DNA from: an uncultured Bacilli bacterium
GTDB lineage: Bacteria; Bacillota_I; Bacilli_A; RF39; UBA660
Direction: 5' to 3'
Assembly (NCBI GenBank): GCA_947630205.1
Contig: CANRGW010000003.1
Coordinates: forward strand, 1-25,520
DNA length: 25,520 nt
The notes under the pieces were generated by a model. It searched no databases. It was given only the letters and a program-made list of their open reading frames with translations, and was not told where the DNA came from. Within the stretch, counting starts at the first letter, position 1; each line of letters begins with the position of its first letter. Both the position numbers and the translations under genes were made by a program. Positions 14,929-21,041 of this stretch are shown one piece after another.

Positions 14929-14973
14929 ATGTTTATTACTATGACTTTGTCATGGCGAAAGGAGAGAAAATGA
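14929..14973 (+). other. Possible 14-codon leader ORF overlapping the rpmE start
   Basis: ATG at 14929 opens a frame MFITMTLSWRKERK whose TGA (14971-14973) overlaps the rpmE ATG (14970-14972). A GGAGA lies only one or two bases before it, which is closer than normal. ATGAC and GTCAT inside it could form a small hairpin. This may be chance. Confidence 0.25.
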
Positions 14974-15182
14974 AAAAAGATATTCATCCTAAAAATTATG
15001 AAGCAACCGTTACTTGTGCTTGTGGAGAAACTTTTAAAACAATTTCTACAAGACCTGAAATTAATGTAGAAGTTTGTTCAAAATGTCATCCTTTTTATAC
15101 AGGAAAACAAAGTAGAGCATCAAGAGCAGGACGTGTTGATAAATTTAATAAAAAATATGGATTTGAAAAAGGCACAGAATAG
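14970..15182 (+). CDS. rpmE: 50S ribosomal protein bL31
   Basis: L31 bridges the two ribosomal subunits near the central protuberance. The 70-residue protein starts MKKDIHPKNYEATVTCACG and contains CxC and CxxC pairs (CACGETF and VCSKCHPFYTGKQ), so it is the zinc-binding form, as in B. subtilis RpmE. Its zinc-free paralogue, usually induced when zinc is low, is not seen here. I chose the ATG at 14970 because AAAGGAGAG lies at 14958-14966; an in-frame ATG at 14952 would add MAKGEK and lies before that site. It has its own promoter and terminator and follows a short tandem repeat. Confidence 0.95.
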   Translation: MKKDIHPKNYEATVTCACGETFKTISTRPEINVEVCSKCHPFYTGKQSRASRAGRVDKFNKKYGFEKGTE

Positions 15183-15194
15183 TGTCTTTTTTTT
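15166..15194 (+). terminator. Terminator of rpmE
   Basis: AAAAGGCAC pairs with GTGTCTTTT with one G-U pair, across the stop codon, then a long T-run. Confidence 0.8.
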
Positions 15195-15204
15195 GTCAAC
15201 TAAA

Positions 15205-15233
15205 TTGTTTTTAGTTATTTAAAGTGCTATACT
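15205..15233 (+). promoter_or_regulatory. Promoter for the 15.3-15.8 kb small-protein operon
   Basis: TTGTTT (15205-15210), 17-base spacer, TATACT (15228-15233), with TG at 15225-15226 (extended -10). Confidence 0.75.
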
Positions 15234-15256
15234 AATCAAAATGAAGGAGTGATATT

Positions 15257-15463
15257 ATGGATAATAAACAAAAATATTTAAATCAAAAATTGACATGTTT
15301 AAAAATGGCTCGAGATGCGATTGCTAGAAGTAAAGCCTTAAATGCTAAAGCAAGATATGCTACAATTAATCCTTTTCAAACAAGATATACAACGGATATG
15401 CCTGTTTTAGTAACTAGTGTTCCTTGCTATGATACATCTTTACGTATTGGTAAAAGTAAATAA
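15257..15463 (+). CDS. Small basic protein of unknown function (68 residues)
   Basis: Not recognised. The product is Lys/Arg/Ala-rich in its first half (LNQKLTCLKMARDAIARSK, probably one amphipathic helix) and then mostly without helix-forming runs (TINPFQTRYTTDMPVLVTSV). It has two Cys and no membrane segment. It is a real gene on several counts: a sigma-A-type promoter, a strong ribosome site (AAGGAGTG at 15244-15251) and a 12-base gap to a second gene that shares the same terminator. The net positive charge and small size would suit a nucleic-acid or ribosome binder, but that is a guess. Confidence 0.65.
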   Translation: MDNKQKYLNQKLTCLKMARDAIARSKALNAKARYATINPFQTRYTTDMPVLVTSVPCYDTSLRIGKSK

Positions 15464-15474
15464 TTGGAGTTTAA

Positions 15475-15792
15475 ATGATAGACCTTTTAGAAATGCAATC
15501 TTTATTTGCTGAAGACGAACGAACTTTTTTGCAAAAATCTACTTATGATAACTGGCAAACTTATTATTTAAGAGTATGTAGTTATTACAAGGAAATGTCT
15601 AGTGATGCAAGATATATTGAGGTAAAAGATATTGTGAAAAGTCTTCAAAAGGCAATAAGTTTTTTAAAAAATAATCTTCCTTTAGAATGTTATGAACCTT
15701 ATCATTTAGAAATTGAAACTTTAGCAAGAATGGATTATTTTTTAGAACAACATTTGAAAGAAATAAAAATAAAAGTTAAAAGTATATTTTAG
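15475..15792 (+). CDS. Small helical protein of unknown function (105 residues)
   Basis: Not recognised. The 105-residue product is predicted helical throughout, rich in Leu, Glu, Lys and Tyr (MIDLLEMQSLFAEDERTFLQ at the start; VKDIVKSLQKAISFLKNNL in the middle), with no membrane helix or known motif. The start is behind TTGGAG, 12 bases after the previous stop, so the two are co-transcribed and probably act together. A clear terminator follows. The charge pattern would allow a helical bundle that binds the basic 68-residue partner, but nothing in the sequence proves it. Confidence 0.65.
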   Translation: MIDLLEMQSLFAEDERTFLQKSTYDNWQTYYLRVCSYYKEMSSDARYIEVKDIVKSLQKAISFLKNNLPLECYEPYHLEIETLARMDYFLEQHLKEIKIKVKSIF

Positions 15793-15793
15793 G

Positions 15794-15820
15794 CAATGAT
15801 AAATGAAAGTCATTGTTTTT
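15794..15820 (+). terminator. Terminator of the small-protein operon
   Basis: CAATGA (15794-15799) pairs with TCATTG (15810-15815), followed by TTTTT. The next promoter's -35 begins three bases later. Confidence 0.75.
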
Positions 15821-15822
15821 AT

Positions 15823-15851
15823 TTGCATTTTTTAATAATTTATGATATAAT
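15823..15851 (+). promoter_or_regulatory. Promoter for the 70-residue protein gene
   Basis: TTGCAT (15823-15828), 17-base spacer, TATAAT (15846-15851) with TG at 15843-15844 (extended -10). Confidence 0.8.
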
Positions 15852-15878
15852 CTATCTACCAAAAAAGGGGGGATTATT

Positions 15879-16091
15879 GTGGAAGATAAGAAAAGATTTT
15901 ATAAATTTTTAAGAGATTGTTTTAATGGTAATATTGAACCATCAACTATTCCAGCAATTAATTTACAAGAATTAAATGAAAAAGATTTAGACTCTATTTT
16001 TATGGAAGATGTTTTATATTATGCATTATATGATCCTTATACAGAGTCTTTAACCGAAGGACAAGGTACTATGACTAATTGGCAACGTTAA
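15879..16091 (+). CDS. Small acidic protein of unknown function (70 residues)
   Basis: Not recognised. The GTG start follows a very purine-rich ribosome site (GGGGGGA, 15867-15873). The product begins with a basic helix (EDKKRFYKFLRDCFNG) and continues acidic (LQELNEKDLDSIFMEDVLYY), ending TMTNWQR. There is no membrane segment or signal. A strong extended -10 promoter and a good terminator make it a one-gene unit with high expected expression. The terminator stem overlaps its last codons. Confidence 0.6.
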   Translation: MEDKKRFYKFLRDCFNGNIEPSTIPAINLQELNEKDLDSIFMEDVLYYALYDPYTESLTEGQGTMTNWQR

Positions 16092-16109
16092 AATGTTGCT
16101 TTTTTTTTA
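16082..16109 (+). terminator. Terminator of the 70-residue protein gene
   Basis: GCAAC (16082-16086) pairs with GTTGC (16095-16099), extended by a G-U pair, then nine or more Ts. The right arm also provides the TTGCTT -35 of the rpiB promoter. Confidence 0.8.
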
Positions 16110-16123
16110 TTTTGTGTTATATT
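16096..16123 (+). promoter_or_regulatory. Promoter for rpiB
   Basis: TTGCTT (16096-16101), 16-base spacer, TATATT (16118-16123) with TG at 16115-16116. The predicted start is at the ribosome site GGTGATA. Confidence 0.6.
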
Positions 16124-16138
16124 AAAAATGGTGATAAT

Positions 16139-16603
16139 ATGAAAAAAATAAAATTAGGTTTTGCAGCAGACCATCGTGGTTATGAATTAAAAGAGGCTTT
16201 AATAAAATATTTTAAAACGAAAGATGATATAGAAGAAATTGTTGATTGTGGTACAAATTCAAAAACATCTTGTGATTATCCAGATTATGCTAAAATTTTA
16301 GGAAAAGAAATAAGTGACAAAACTCTTGATTTTGGTGTTGCTATATGTGGAAGTGGCATAGGAATTGGAATTGCTTTAAATAAAATGAAAGGAGTTTACT
16401 GTGCTAAATGTAATAATGCTATGGAAGCCCAATATACAAGATTAGATAATGATACTAATTGTGTTTCTTTTAGTGCAGATATTCCTTTAGAAGAAGCCTT
16501 AAAAATAGTTGATGTTTTTATTCATACTAATTTTTCTAATGAAGAACGTCATAAAAGAAGAATTGCTAAATTAAAGAAAATAGAGAGTGCTAATTATGAC
16601 TAA
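16139..16603 (+). CDS. rpiB: Ribose-5-phosphate isomerase B
   Basis: RpiB interconverts ribose-5-phosphate and ribulose-5-phosphate in the pentose phosphate pathway. The 154-residue protein has the family's AADHRGYELKEAL at the start, SCDYPDYA, the catalytic Cys70 in AICGSGIGIGIALNK and the phosphate-binding His/Arg cluster near EERHKRRIAKL. The start at 16139 follows GGTGATA; the frame is open further upstream but has no ribosome site there. The galactose-6-phosphate isomerases LacA and LacB share this fold; the single-gene context without lac genes favours RpiB. In B. subtilis its homologue ywlF also lies in this stretch of the chromosome. The last 8 bases overlap the DUF1146 gene. Confidence 0.92.
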   Translation: MKKIKLGFAADHRGYELKEALIKYFKTKDDIEEIVDCGTNSKTSCDYPDYAKILGKEISDKTLDFGVAICGSGIGIGIALNKMKGVYCAKCNNAMEAQYTRLDNDTNCVSFSADIPLEEALKIVDVFIHTNFSNEERHKRRIAKLKKIESANYD

Positions 16604-16787
16604 GTTTGTAATTTATGTTTTGGTAATGATTGTAACAGTATGGGCAATGGATGGTTTAAATATCAATGGTATTTTTAAAAAAGGACAAATTGCTAAAGCA
16701 CGAGTTGCTTATTTTCTACTTTTATTATCTATTATATACTTAGTATCTAATTTTATTTATGATTTTGTTTATTTAAAATTATTTTAA
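16596..16787 (+). CDS. DUF1146 (YwzB-like) small membrane protein
   Basis: A 63-residue protein with two membrane helices (FVIYVLVMIVTVWAM and VAYFLLLLSIIYLVSNFI). Between them is the family's recognisable loop GLNINGIFKKGQIAKAR, and it ends SNFIYDF. This matches DUF1146/YwzB, which in B. subtilis sits between the ATP synthase genes and murAA-spoIID-spoIIQ, close to the context here just upstream of spoIIQ. Function is unknown. I chose the ATG at 16596 rather than 16587 because it gives the usual length and follows GAGAGTG. It overlaps the end of rpiB by 8 bases, so it is translated from the same mRNA. Confidence 0.8.
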   Translation: MTKFVIYVLVMIVTVWAMDGLNINGIFKKGQIAKARVAYFLLLLSIIYLVSNFIYDFVYLKLF

Positions 16788-16793
16788 AAAATT

Positions 16794-16822
16794 GTATAAA
16801 ATTGCTTTAACAGGAAATACTT
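16794..16822 (+). promoter_or_regulatory. Sigma-F/sigma-G-type promoter for spoIIQ
   Basis: GTATA (16794-16798), 14-base spacer, GGAAATACTT (16813-16822). This matches the forespore consensus GYATA ... GGnRAnAMTW closely. Expected from biology, since spoIIQ is sigma-F-dependent in B. subtilis. The start would be only a base or two from the ribosome site GAGGTGA (16828-16834). Confidence 0.7.
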
Positions 16823-16840
16823 TAAATGAGGTGAAAGTTT

Positions 16841-17476
16841 ATGAAAGTAAAACCATTTGTTTTTCCTGTTTTATATATTTGTTTAATTTTGGCTTTGATT
16901 TTGGGATTATATTCAACAAGTCTTATTCTTAAAGATGACTCTAATGAGTCTTTAAAAGATGTTAATTATGTATCATCAGTTATTCTTGGAGATGTTGTTC
17001 CTGTTATTAATGTTGATGTAACTGTTAGTAATCCTTATGTCGAAGAAAGTGTTAAAATAGCAAGATATTATTACAATCTTGAAGATGATGTAGATAGACA
17101 AAAAGAGTCAATTGTTTATTATAATAATACATATATGCCAAATACAGGAATTGATTATACAAATGCAGAAAATTTTGAAGTAGTTTCTATTTTAGATGGA
17201 ACTGTTATTGATATAAGAGAAGATGAATTGCTAGGAAAAATTGTTGAGGTAAAACATGAAAACGAATTAGTGTCATCTTATGCCGGTTTAGGAGAAATTA
17301 GTGTTCAAAAAGGAGAAACTATAACTCAAGGTATGAAAATAGGTACAAGTGGAACTAATAAAATTAATGAAACACTTGGTAATCATTTACATTTAGAAAT
17401 ATATCAAAATGGAGTAAATGTTGACCCTTTAAAAATAATTGGTCAAAAGGTAAGTGAATTACAAAATCAAAACTAA
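16841..17476 (+). CDS. spoIIQ: Stage II sporulation protein Q (LytM-domain)
   Basis: SpoIIQ is the forespore-membrane half of the SpoIIQ-SpoIIIAH channel that links forespore and mother cell during engulfment. The 211-residue protein has one N-terminal membrane helix (~8-29), a linker and a C-terminal M23/LytM domain (~95-205). The first zinc position of M23 peptidases (HxxxD, often HxGID) reads NTGID, with Asn101 in place of His; the second motif HLH is intact at 182-184. Loss of the first His is as in Bacillus SpoIIQ, which is structural, whereas clostridial SpoIIQ keeps it. I therefore expect no peptidase activity. It lies downstream of the DUF1146 gene and upstream of mbl, and a forespore-type promoter precedes it. 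Ribosome site GAGGTGA. Confidence 0.92.
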   Translation: MKVKPFVFPVLYICLILALILGLYSTSLILKDDSNESLKDVNYVSSVILGDVVPVINVDVTVSNPYVEESVKIARYYYNLEDDVDRQKESIVYYNNTYMPNTGIDYTNAENFEVVSILDGTVIDIREDELLGKIVEVKHENELVSSYAGLGEISVQKGETITQGMKIGTSGTNKINETLGNHLHLEIYQNGVNVDPLKIIGQKVSELQNQN

Positions 17477-17494
17477 GAAAACTTAGTTTTTTTT
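17469..17494 (+). terminator. Terminator of spoIIQ
   Basis: AAAACTAAG (17469-17477) pairs perfectly with CTTAGTTTT (17482-17490), then more Ts. It overlaps the stop codon. Confidence 0.85.
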
Positions 17495-17638
17495 ATATAA
17501 TAGGAAATGTGTTTTAAAATTCATATAAGAAATACTTAATTAAAGATAAAAATGACAAGGATAACAAAATTAACAACTTCAAACGTGTCTTTTTACTTTA
17601 TTATTAAGAAATGGCATCATTAAAAATGAAAAATTAAA

Positions 17639-17700
17639 AAATGCTAAAAAAAGAAAATAAATTTTGCTTTAAAACTGTCAAATTTTAAAAAAAAGCATTC
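17639..17700 (+). other. Long imperfect inverted repeat upstream of the 86-residue gene
   Basis: AATGCT (17639-17644) faces AGCATT (17694-17699), and inside it AAATTTTG faces CAAATTTT (7 of 8). It lies in the 248-base gap 17495-17742, the longest gap in the window, which is otherwise very AT-rich with no recognisable RNA gene. Confidence 0.35.
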
Positions 17701-17742
17701 AAAAAAAGATTATTGTGTTATGATATAACTGAGGTGAAGAAA

Positions 17743-18003
17743 ATGGGAATGATGGATCATTATATGGAAGTAATATTAAAACCAAATCCTATGGTTATGG
17801 AAGCTACTAAAGGTTATATGGCACAATTACGAGAAACTTTAACACCAGAAGCGTATGCTAGTCTTTTTTATGAAACTTATCTTAAGATTGATACGACAAT
17901 TAATAAGTGTGCAAACGATGCTATTCGTGCTAAACACCAGGCTGAAGATGAAGCATATAGAAGAAATCAAACTAGTAATCAAGGAATATCAAAAGGCTTT
18001 TAA
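17743..18003 (+). CDS. Unknown 86-residue protein in the usual spoIIID position
   Basis: Not recognised. It starts MGMMDHYMEVILKPNPMVME behind GAGGTGA (17731-17737) and is helical, with an acidic/amide-rich end (AKHQAEDEAYRRNQTSNQG). There is no helix-turn-helix of the SpoIIID kind, although in B. subtilis spoIIID occupies this place between spoIIQ and mbl. A candidate extended -10 (TGTTATGAT at 17716-17724) has no -35 and would leave almost no leader. The gene has its own perfect-stem terminator. Position between two genes with forespore-type promoters makes a sporulation role possible, but that is inference only. Confidence 0.6.
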   Translation: MGMMDHYMEVILKPNPMVMEATKGYMAQLRETLTPEAYASLFYETYLKIDTTINKCANDAIRAKHQAEDEAYRRNQTSNQGISKGF

Positions 18004-18007
18004 AGAT

Positions 18008-18031
18008 AATCAGGAAACTCCTGATTTTTTT
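18008..18031 (+). terminator. Terminator of the 86-residue protein gene
   Basis: AATCAGGA (18008-18015) and TCCTGATT (18019-18026) pair perfectly around AAC, followed by a T-run. Confidence 0.9.
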
Positions 18032-18059
18032 CATAATTAAATGTATTTTGGGAATAATA
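18031..18059 (+). promoter_or_regulatory. Candidate sigma-F/sigma-G-type promoter for mbl
   Basis: TCATA (18031-18035), 14-base spacer, GGGAATAATA (18050-18059), which fits GGnRAnAMTW at every position. The spacing, and the 5-base distance to GAGGTGA (18065-18071), are the same as at spoIIQ. No sigma-A box stands out instead. Confidence 0.5.
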
Positions 18060-18074
18060 TATTTGAGGTGAATT

Positions 18075-19055
18075 ATGAAAGATATTGGAATTGATTTAGG
18101 AACTGCAAATATCTTAATCTATGTTAAAGGCCAAGGAATAGTTTTAAATGAACCTAGTGTTGTTGCTATTGATACGGAAACAAAAAGACCTCTTGCTTTT
18201 GGAGTAGAAGCACAAGATATGCTTGGAAAAACACCTTTTAAAGTAAGGGCTATTAAACCAATGAAAGATGGAGTAATTGCTGATTTTGAAATAACTGAGT
18301 TAATGCTTGATTATTTTGTTAATAAAGTAAAGGCCCGAGGTTTATTTAAAAAACCACGAATTATTATTTGTTGCCCTGCTGATACAACCCCTGTTGAAAA
18401 AAATGCTATCAGAGAAGCAGCCGAAAGATTAGGGGCTAAAAAAGTTTTTCTTGAAGAAGAACCTAAAGCAGCCGCAATTGGCGTTGGTCTTGATATTAGT
18501 AAACCAAATGGCAATATGGTAATTGATATAGGTGGTGGAACAACCGATATTGCTATTTTATCTTTAGGCGGAATTGTTGTTAGTAAATCTTTAAAAGTAG
18601 CCGGTAATGTCTTTGATAATGATATAAAAGATTATATAAAAGAAAAATATCATTTATTAATTGGTGATAAAACAGCCCAGAATATTAAACATGAAATAGG
18701 TTCTGTTTATAATAGTAGTCAAGATGAAGAAATAGAAGTTCGTGGTCGCGATTTAGAAACAGGACTTCCTAGTATTATTACAATTAACAGTTTAGAAATA
18801 GAAGAAGCCTTACAAGAAGATGTCTTTAAAATAGTAGCTGGTGCTAAAGTAGTACTTGAAGATACTCCTCCAGAATTATCAGCCGATATTATTGAAAATG
18901 GAGCAATTCTAACTGGTGGTGGTTCTTTAATTGCTGGTTTGAAAGAATTATTAGAAGATGAATTACAAATTCCTATCTATCTTGCTGAAAGCCCTTTAAC
19001 AAGTGTTGCTGAGGGAACTGGAATTATGCTTGATAACTTATATTTAATCGATTAA
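18075..19055 (+). CDS. mbl: MreB-family actin homologue (Mbl)
   Basis: MreB-family proteins form short membrane filaments that guide wall synthesis along the cell cylinder. The 326-residue protein shows the actin-fold ATP-binding motifs: IGIDLGTANILIY at the N-terminus (phosphate 1), VIDIGGGTTDIAILSLGG in the middle (phosphate 2) and GAILTGGGSLIAGL near the C-terminus (adenosine). The region FLEEEPKAAAIGVGLDI is typical of the family. Three paralogues (MreB, Mbl, MreBH) are hard to tell apart by eye; I call it Mbl because B. subtilis mbl sits in the spoIIQ-spoIIID-mbl cluster. No mreC or mreD adjoins. The start follows GAGGTGA. The promoter looks forespore-type, which is unusual for this family. 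Confidence 0.88.
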   Translation: MKDIGIDLGTANILIYVKGQGIVLNEPSVVAIDTETKRPLAFGVEAQDMLGKTPFKVRAIKPMKDGVIADFEITELMLDYFVNKVKARGLFKKPRIIICCPADTTPVEKNAIREAAERLGAKKVFLEEEPKAAAIGVGLDISKPNGNMVIDIGGGTTDIAILSLGGIVVSKSLKVAGNVFDNDIKDYIKEKYHLLIGDKTAQNIKHEIGSVYNSSQDEEIEVRGRDLETGLPSIITINSLEIEEALQEDVFKIVAGAKVVLEDTPPELSADIIENGAILTGGGSLIAGLKELLEDELQIPIYLAESPLTSVAEGTGIMLDNLYLID

Positions 19056-19081
19056 AAAAACTAAAAGAAATAGTTTTTTTT
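19056..19081 (+). terminator. Terminator of mbl
   Basis: AAAAACTA (19056-19063) pairs with TAGTTTTT (19071-19078), followed by Ts. Confidence 0.75.
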
Positions 19082-19165
19082 ATTTTCCTTTAAAAAATAT
19101 TTTTTTCAAATACTTAATTTTAAAAGAGAAAAAATTAGAGACTTTAAAAGTCCAATAAAATTACT

Positions 19166-19259
19166 AGTGTTTTAATTTATTAGTATGCTATAATTCCTTA
19201 CGCAATATCTTTGCTTAAAGTAATAAAAAGGGGTACGACTCTTAGGAGGATAATATTTT
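19166..19259 (+). promoter_or_regulatory. Promoter and ~55-base leader of the LytTR two-component operon
   Basis: TATAAT at 19189-19194 with TG at 19186-19187; the -35 is poor, which fits an activated promoter. Upstream, TTACTAGTGTT (19161) and TTATTAGTATG (19177) form an imperfect direct repeat 16 bases apart. In the leader, TTACGCAA and TTGC...GTAA could form a small hairpin (19198-19223). The ribosome site is AGGAGG (about 19244-19249). Confidence 0.55.
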
Positions 19260-20009
19260 ATGATTAATTTTATTATTTATGAAGATGATGATTATTTTTG
19301 TAATTTATACAAATCAGTAATTCATAAATTTATGGCTAATAGTGATGACCAGTATAAAATATATAAATTTTCAGAATATAGTGATACTTTAATGGAATTC
19401 ATAAAAAAATTATCAGGTCAAAATATTTATATTTTTGATATTGAAGTAAAAGGAAAATCAGGTCTTGATTTAGCAAGAGAAGTTCGTTCTTTAAAGAAAA
19501 CTATGAACGATCAAATAATAATTGCAACAGTTCATCAAGATTTAGTAGAAAATGCTTTTCATAAAAAACTTTTAATGGTTGATTTTATCTCAAAATTTGA
19601 TGATTTAGAATATAGTCTTTTACGTTGTTTTTATGAAATCTATGAAATTTTTAATAGTAATAGATTTTTATCATTTAAACAAGATAGTGAATTAGTTAGA
19701 ATACCCTATAATGATATTTTATTTATCGAAAAGAATAAAATAGATGATTATCTTTATATAGAGACTGTAAATGATAGTTTTAAATATCGTAATAGTATTA
19801 GTAAAATAGAAGATTTATTACAAAATGATAAAAGATTTTTTAAAACTCATAGAAGTTGTATTGTTAATATTTTTAAAGTAACCAAAATAGACTCTTCCCT
19901 TCCAGCAATTTATTTTGGTAAAAAATATACTAGTTGTCTTTCAAGAGATAAAAGAAAAGAATTAGAAAAACTTTGCCTTTTAGATGGAGTTAGTAATTAT
20001 GAGAAGTAG
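19260..20009 (+). CDS. LytTR-family response regulator (AgrA-like)
   Basis: A two-component transcription regulator. The 249-residue protein has a receiver domain (~1-120) with acidic pocket EDDD at 8-11, phospho-acceptor Asp60 (IYIFDIEVKGKSGLDLA) and the conserved Lys in FISKFDD. It is followed by a LytTR DNA-binding domain (~140-240) with RIPYNDILFIEK, RFFKTHRSCIVNIFKV and LSRDKRKELE. This is the AgrA/ComE class, which usually controls peptide-signal, bacteriocin or wall-related genes. It overlaps the kinase gene by 11 bases, so the two form a translationally linked pair. It starts behind AGGAGG. No AgrB processing enzyme or precursor peptide is visible next to it. Confidence 0.92.
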   Translation: MINFIIYEDDDYFCNLYKSVIHKFMANSDDQYKIYKFSEYSDTLMEFIKKLSGQNIYIFDIEVKGKSGLDLAREVRSLKKTMNDQIIIATVHQDLVENAFHKKLLMVDFISKFDDLEYSLLRCFYEIYEIFNSNRFLSFKQDSELVRIPYNDILFIEKNKIDDYLYIETVNDSFKYRNSISKIEDLLQNDKRFFKTHRSCIVNIFKVTKIDSSLPAIYFGKKYTSCLSRDKRKELEKLCLLDGVSNYEK

Positions 20010-20940
20010 TTTACAAGTTATACTTATTTCTTTAGTTGGAATATTATTTTTTATGTTAATTGTAGTTATTTTAAAAAGAAAGACTTTGGATAAATTAAGT
20101 AAAAATAATAAAATATTTTTTAAAGTTTTACTAGGTTTAATATTATTAATTACCTGTATTTTAATTTATGATATTTATCTTTATAATTGGCATATTACTT
20201 CTATATTTATTTTAAATTTACTTATTCTTTTTATTAATATTATTTCCATTGTTTTAGCATTCCATCAATATTATTTTAATAAGCAAATAATTAATAAAAA
20301 TTGTTTATTAGAAAATTATTTAGATACATCAAAGGAACTTATTGAAAAATATAGTTTAACTATTCATAAGTATAAAAACAATTTAATAGCCCTTAAAGGT
20401 TATTTACAAAAAAATACAAAAGAAGCAAATAATTATATAAATAATTTATTAGAAGATTATGAGACTAAAAAATATAAATGGGTTAAAGAAATAAATCATA
20501 TTCCTGATAAAACAATTAGTTGTTTAATTTTTTATAAATTATCAAAAGCTGAAAATAATAAATTAAAACTCTCGATTTCTATATCTAAAGATATTCAAAA
20601 TATTGAAATAAATATATTTCAAGGAACTTTTAATGTTTTCTTAGAAATATTAGGAGAATATTTTGATAATGCAATATCGGCTAGTAAACATTCTAAAGAA
20701 AAAGAATTAAGTTTTACTTTATATAAAGAGAAAAAAGATTTGATATTTAAAATAGCTAATACTTATAAAGATAAAATAAATATAAATGTAATTGATAAAA
20801 AAGGTTATACAACTAAAGGATATGGACATGGTTTAGGATTATATGATATTTCTAAAAAAATAAAAAATATATCAGAGTTAAATAATAAATATGAACTTAT
20901 TGATAATTATTTTGTGGTTACTTTAAAATTAAAAACTTAA
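19999..20940 (+). CDS. GHKL-domain sensor histidine kinase (AgrC-like)
   Basis: The partner of the LytTR regulator. From the ATG at 19999 (behind GGAG at 19986-19989; an ATG at 19984 lacks a ribosome site) it is 313 residues. Three membrane helices fill about 5-26, 40-60 and 66-90, fewer than the five to seven usual in AgrC. A coiled region follows with a candidate phospho-acceptor His123 (SLTIHKYKNNLIALKGYL), then the GHKL ATPase domain with N-box EILGEYFDNAISAS (Asn224) and G-box KGYGHGLGLYDI (274-284). The short sensor suggests a signal at or inside the membrane, or a small peptide. No strong terminator follows, only a weak AT stem near 20940-20960. Confidence 0.9.
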   Translation: MRSSLQVILISLVGILFFMLIVVILKRKTLDKLSKNNKIFFKVLLGLILLITCILIYDIYLYNWHITSIFILNLLILFINIISIVLAFHQYYFNKQIINKNCLLENYLDTSKELIEKYSLTIHKYKNNLIALKGYLQKNTKEANNYINNLLEDYETKKYKWVKEINHIPDKTISCLIFYKLSKAENNKLKLSISISKDIQNIEINIFQGTFNVFLEILGEYFDNAISASKHSKEKELSFTLYKEKKDLIFKIANTYKDKININVIDKKGYTTKGYGHGLGLYDISKKIKNISELNNKYELIDNYFVVTLKLKT

Positions 20941-21041
20941 TAAACGGTTATTTTTTAATAGTTTTTGGTTATATTTTATTTGAAAAATGTGCTTTTTATA
21001 CTAAAAAAATTAATTTTTAACGTTTTTAAAATAAATGTGTA

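Noticed and set aside
15257..15792. Calling the 68/105-residue pair a toxin-antitoxin system
   Set aside because: Size and order fit loosely, but there is no known toxin or antitoxin motif and no DNA-binding domain.
17495..17742. Possible non-coding RNA gene in the longest gap
   Set aside because: No recognisable 6S, tmRNA, SRP or RNase P motif and composition is almost pure AT; only the inverted repeat is listed.
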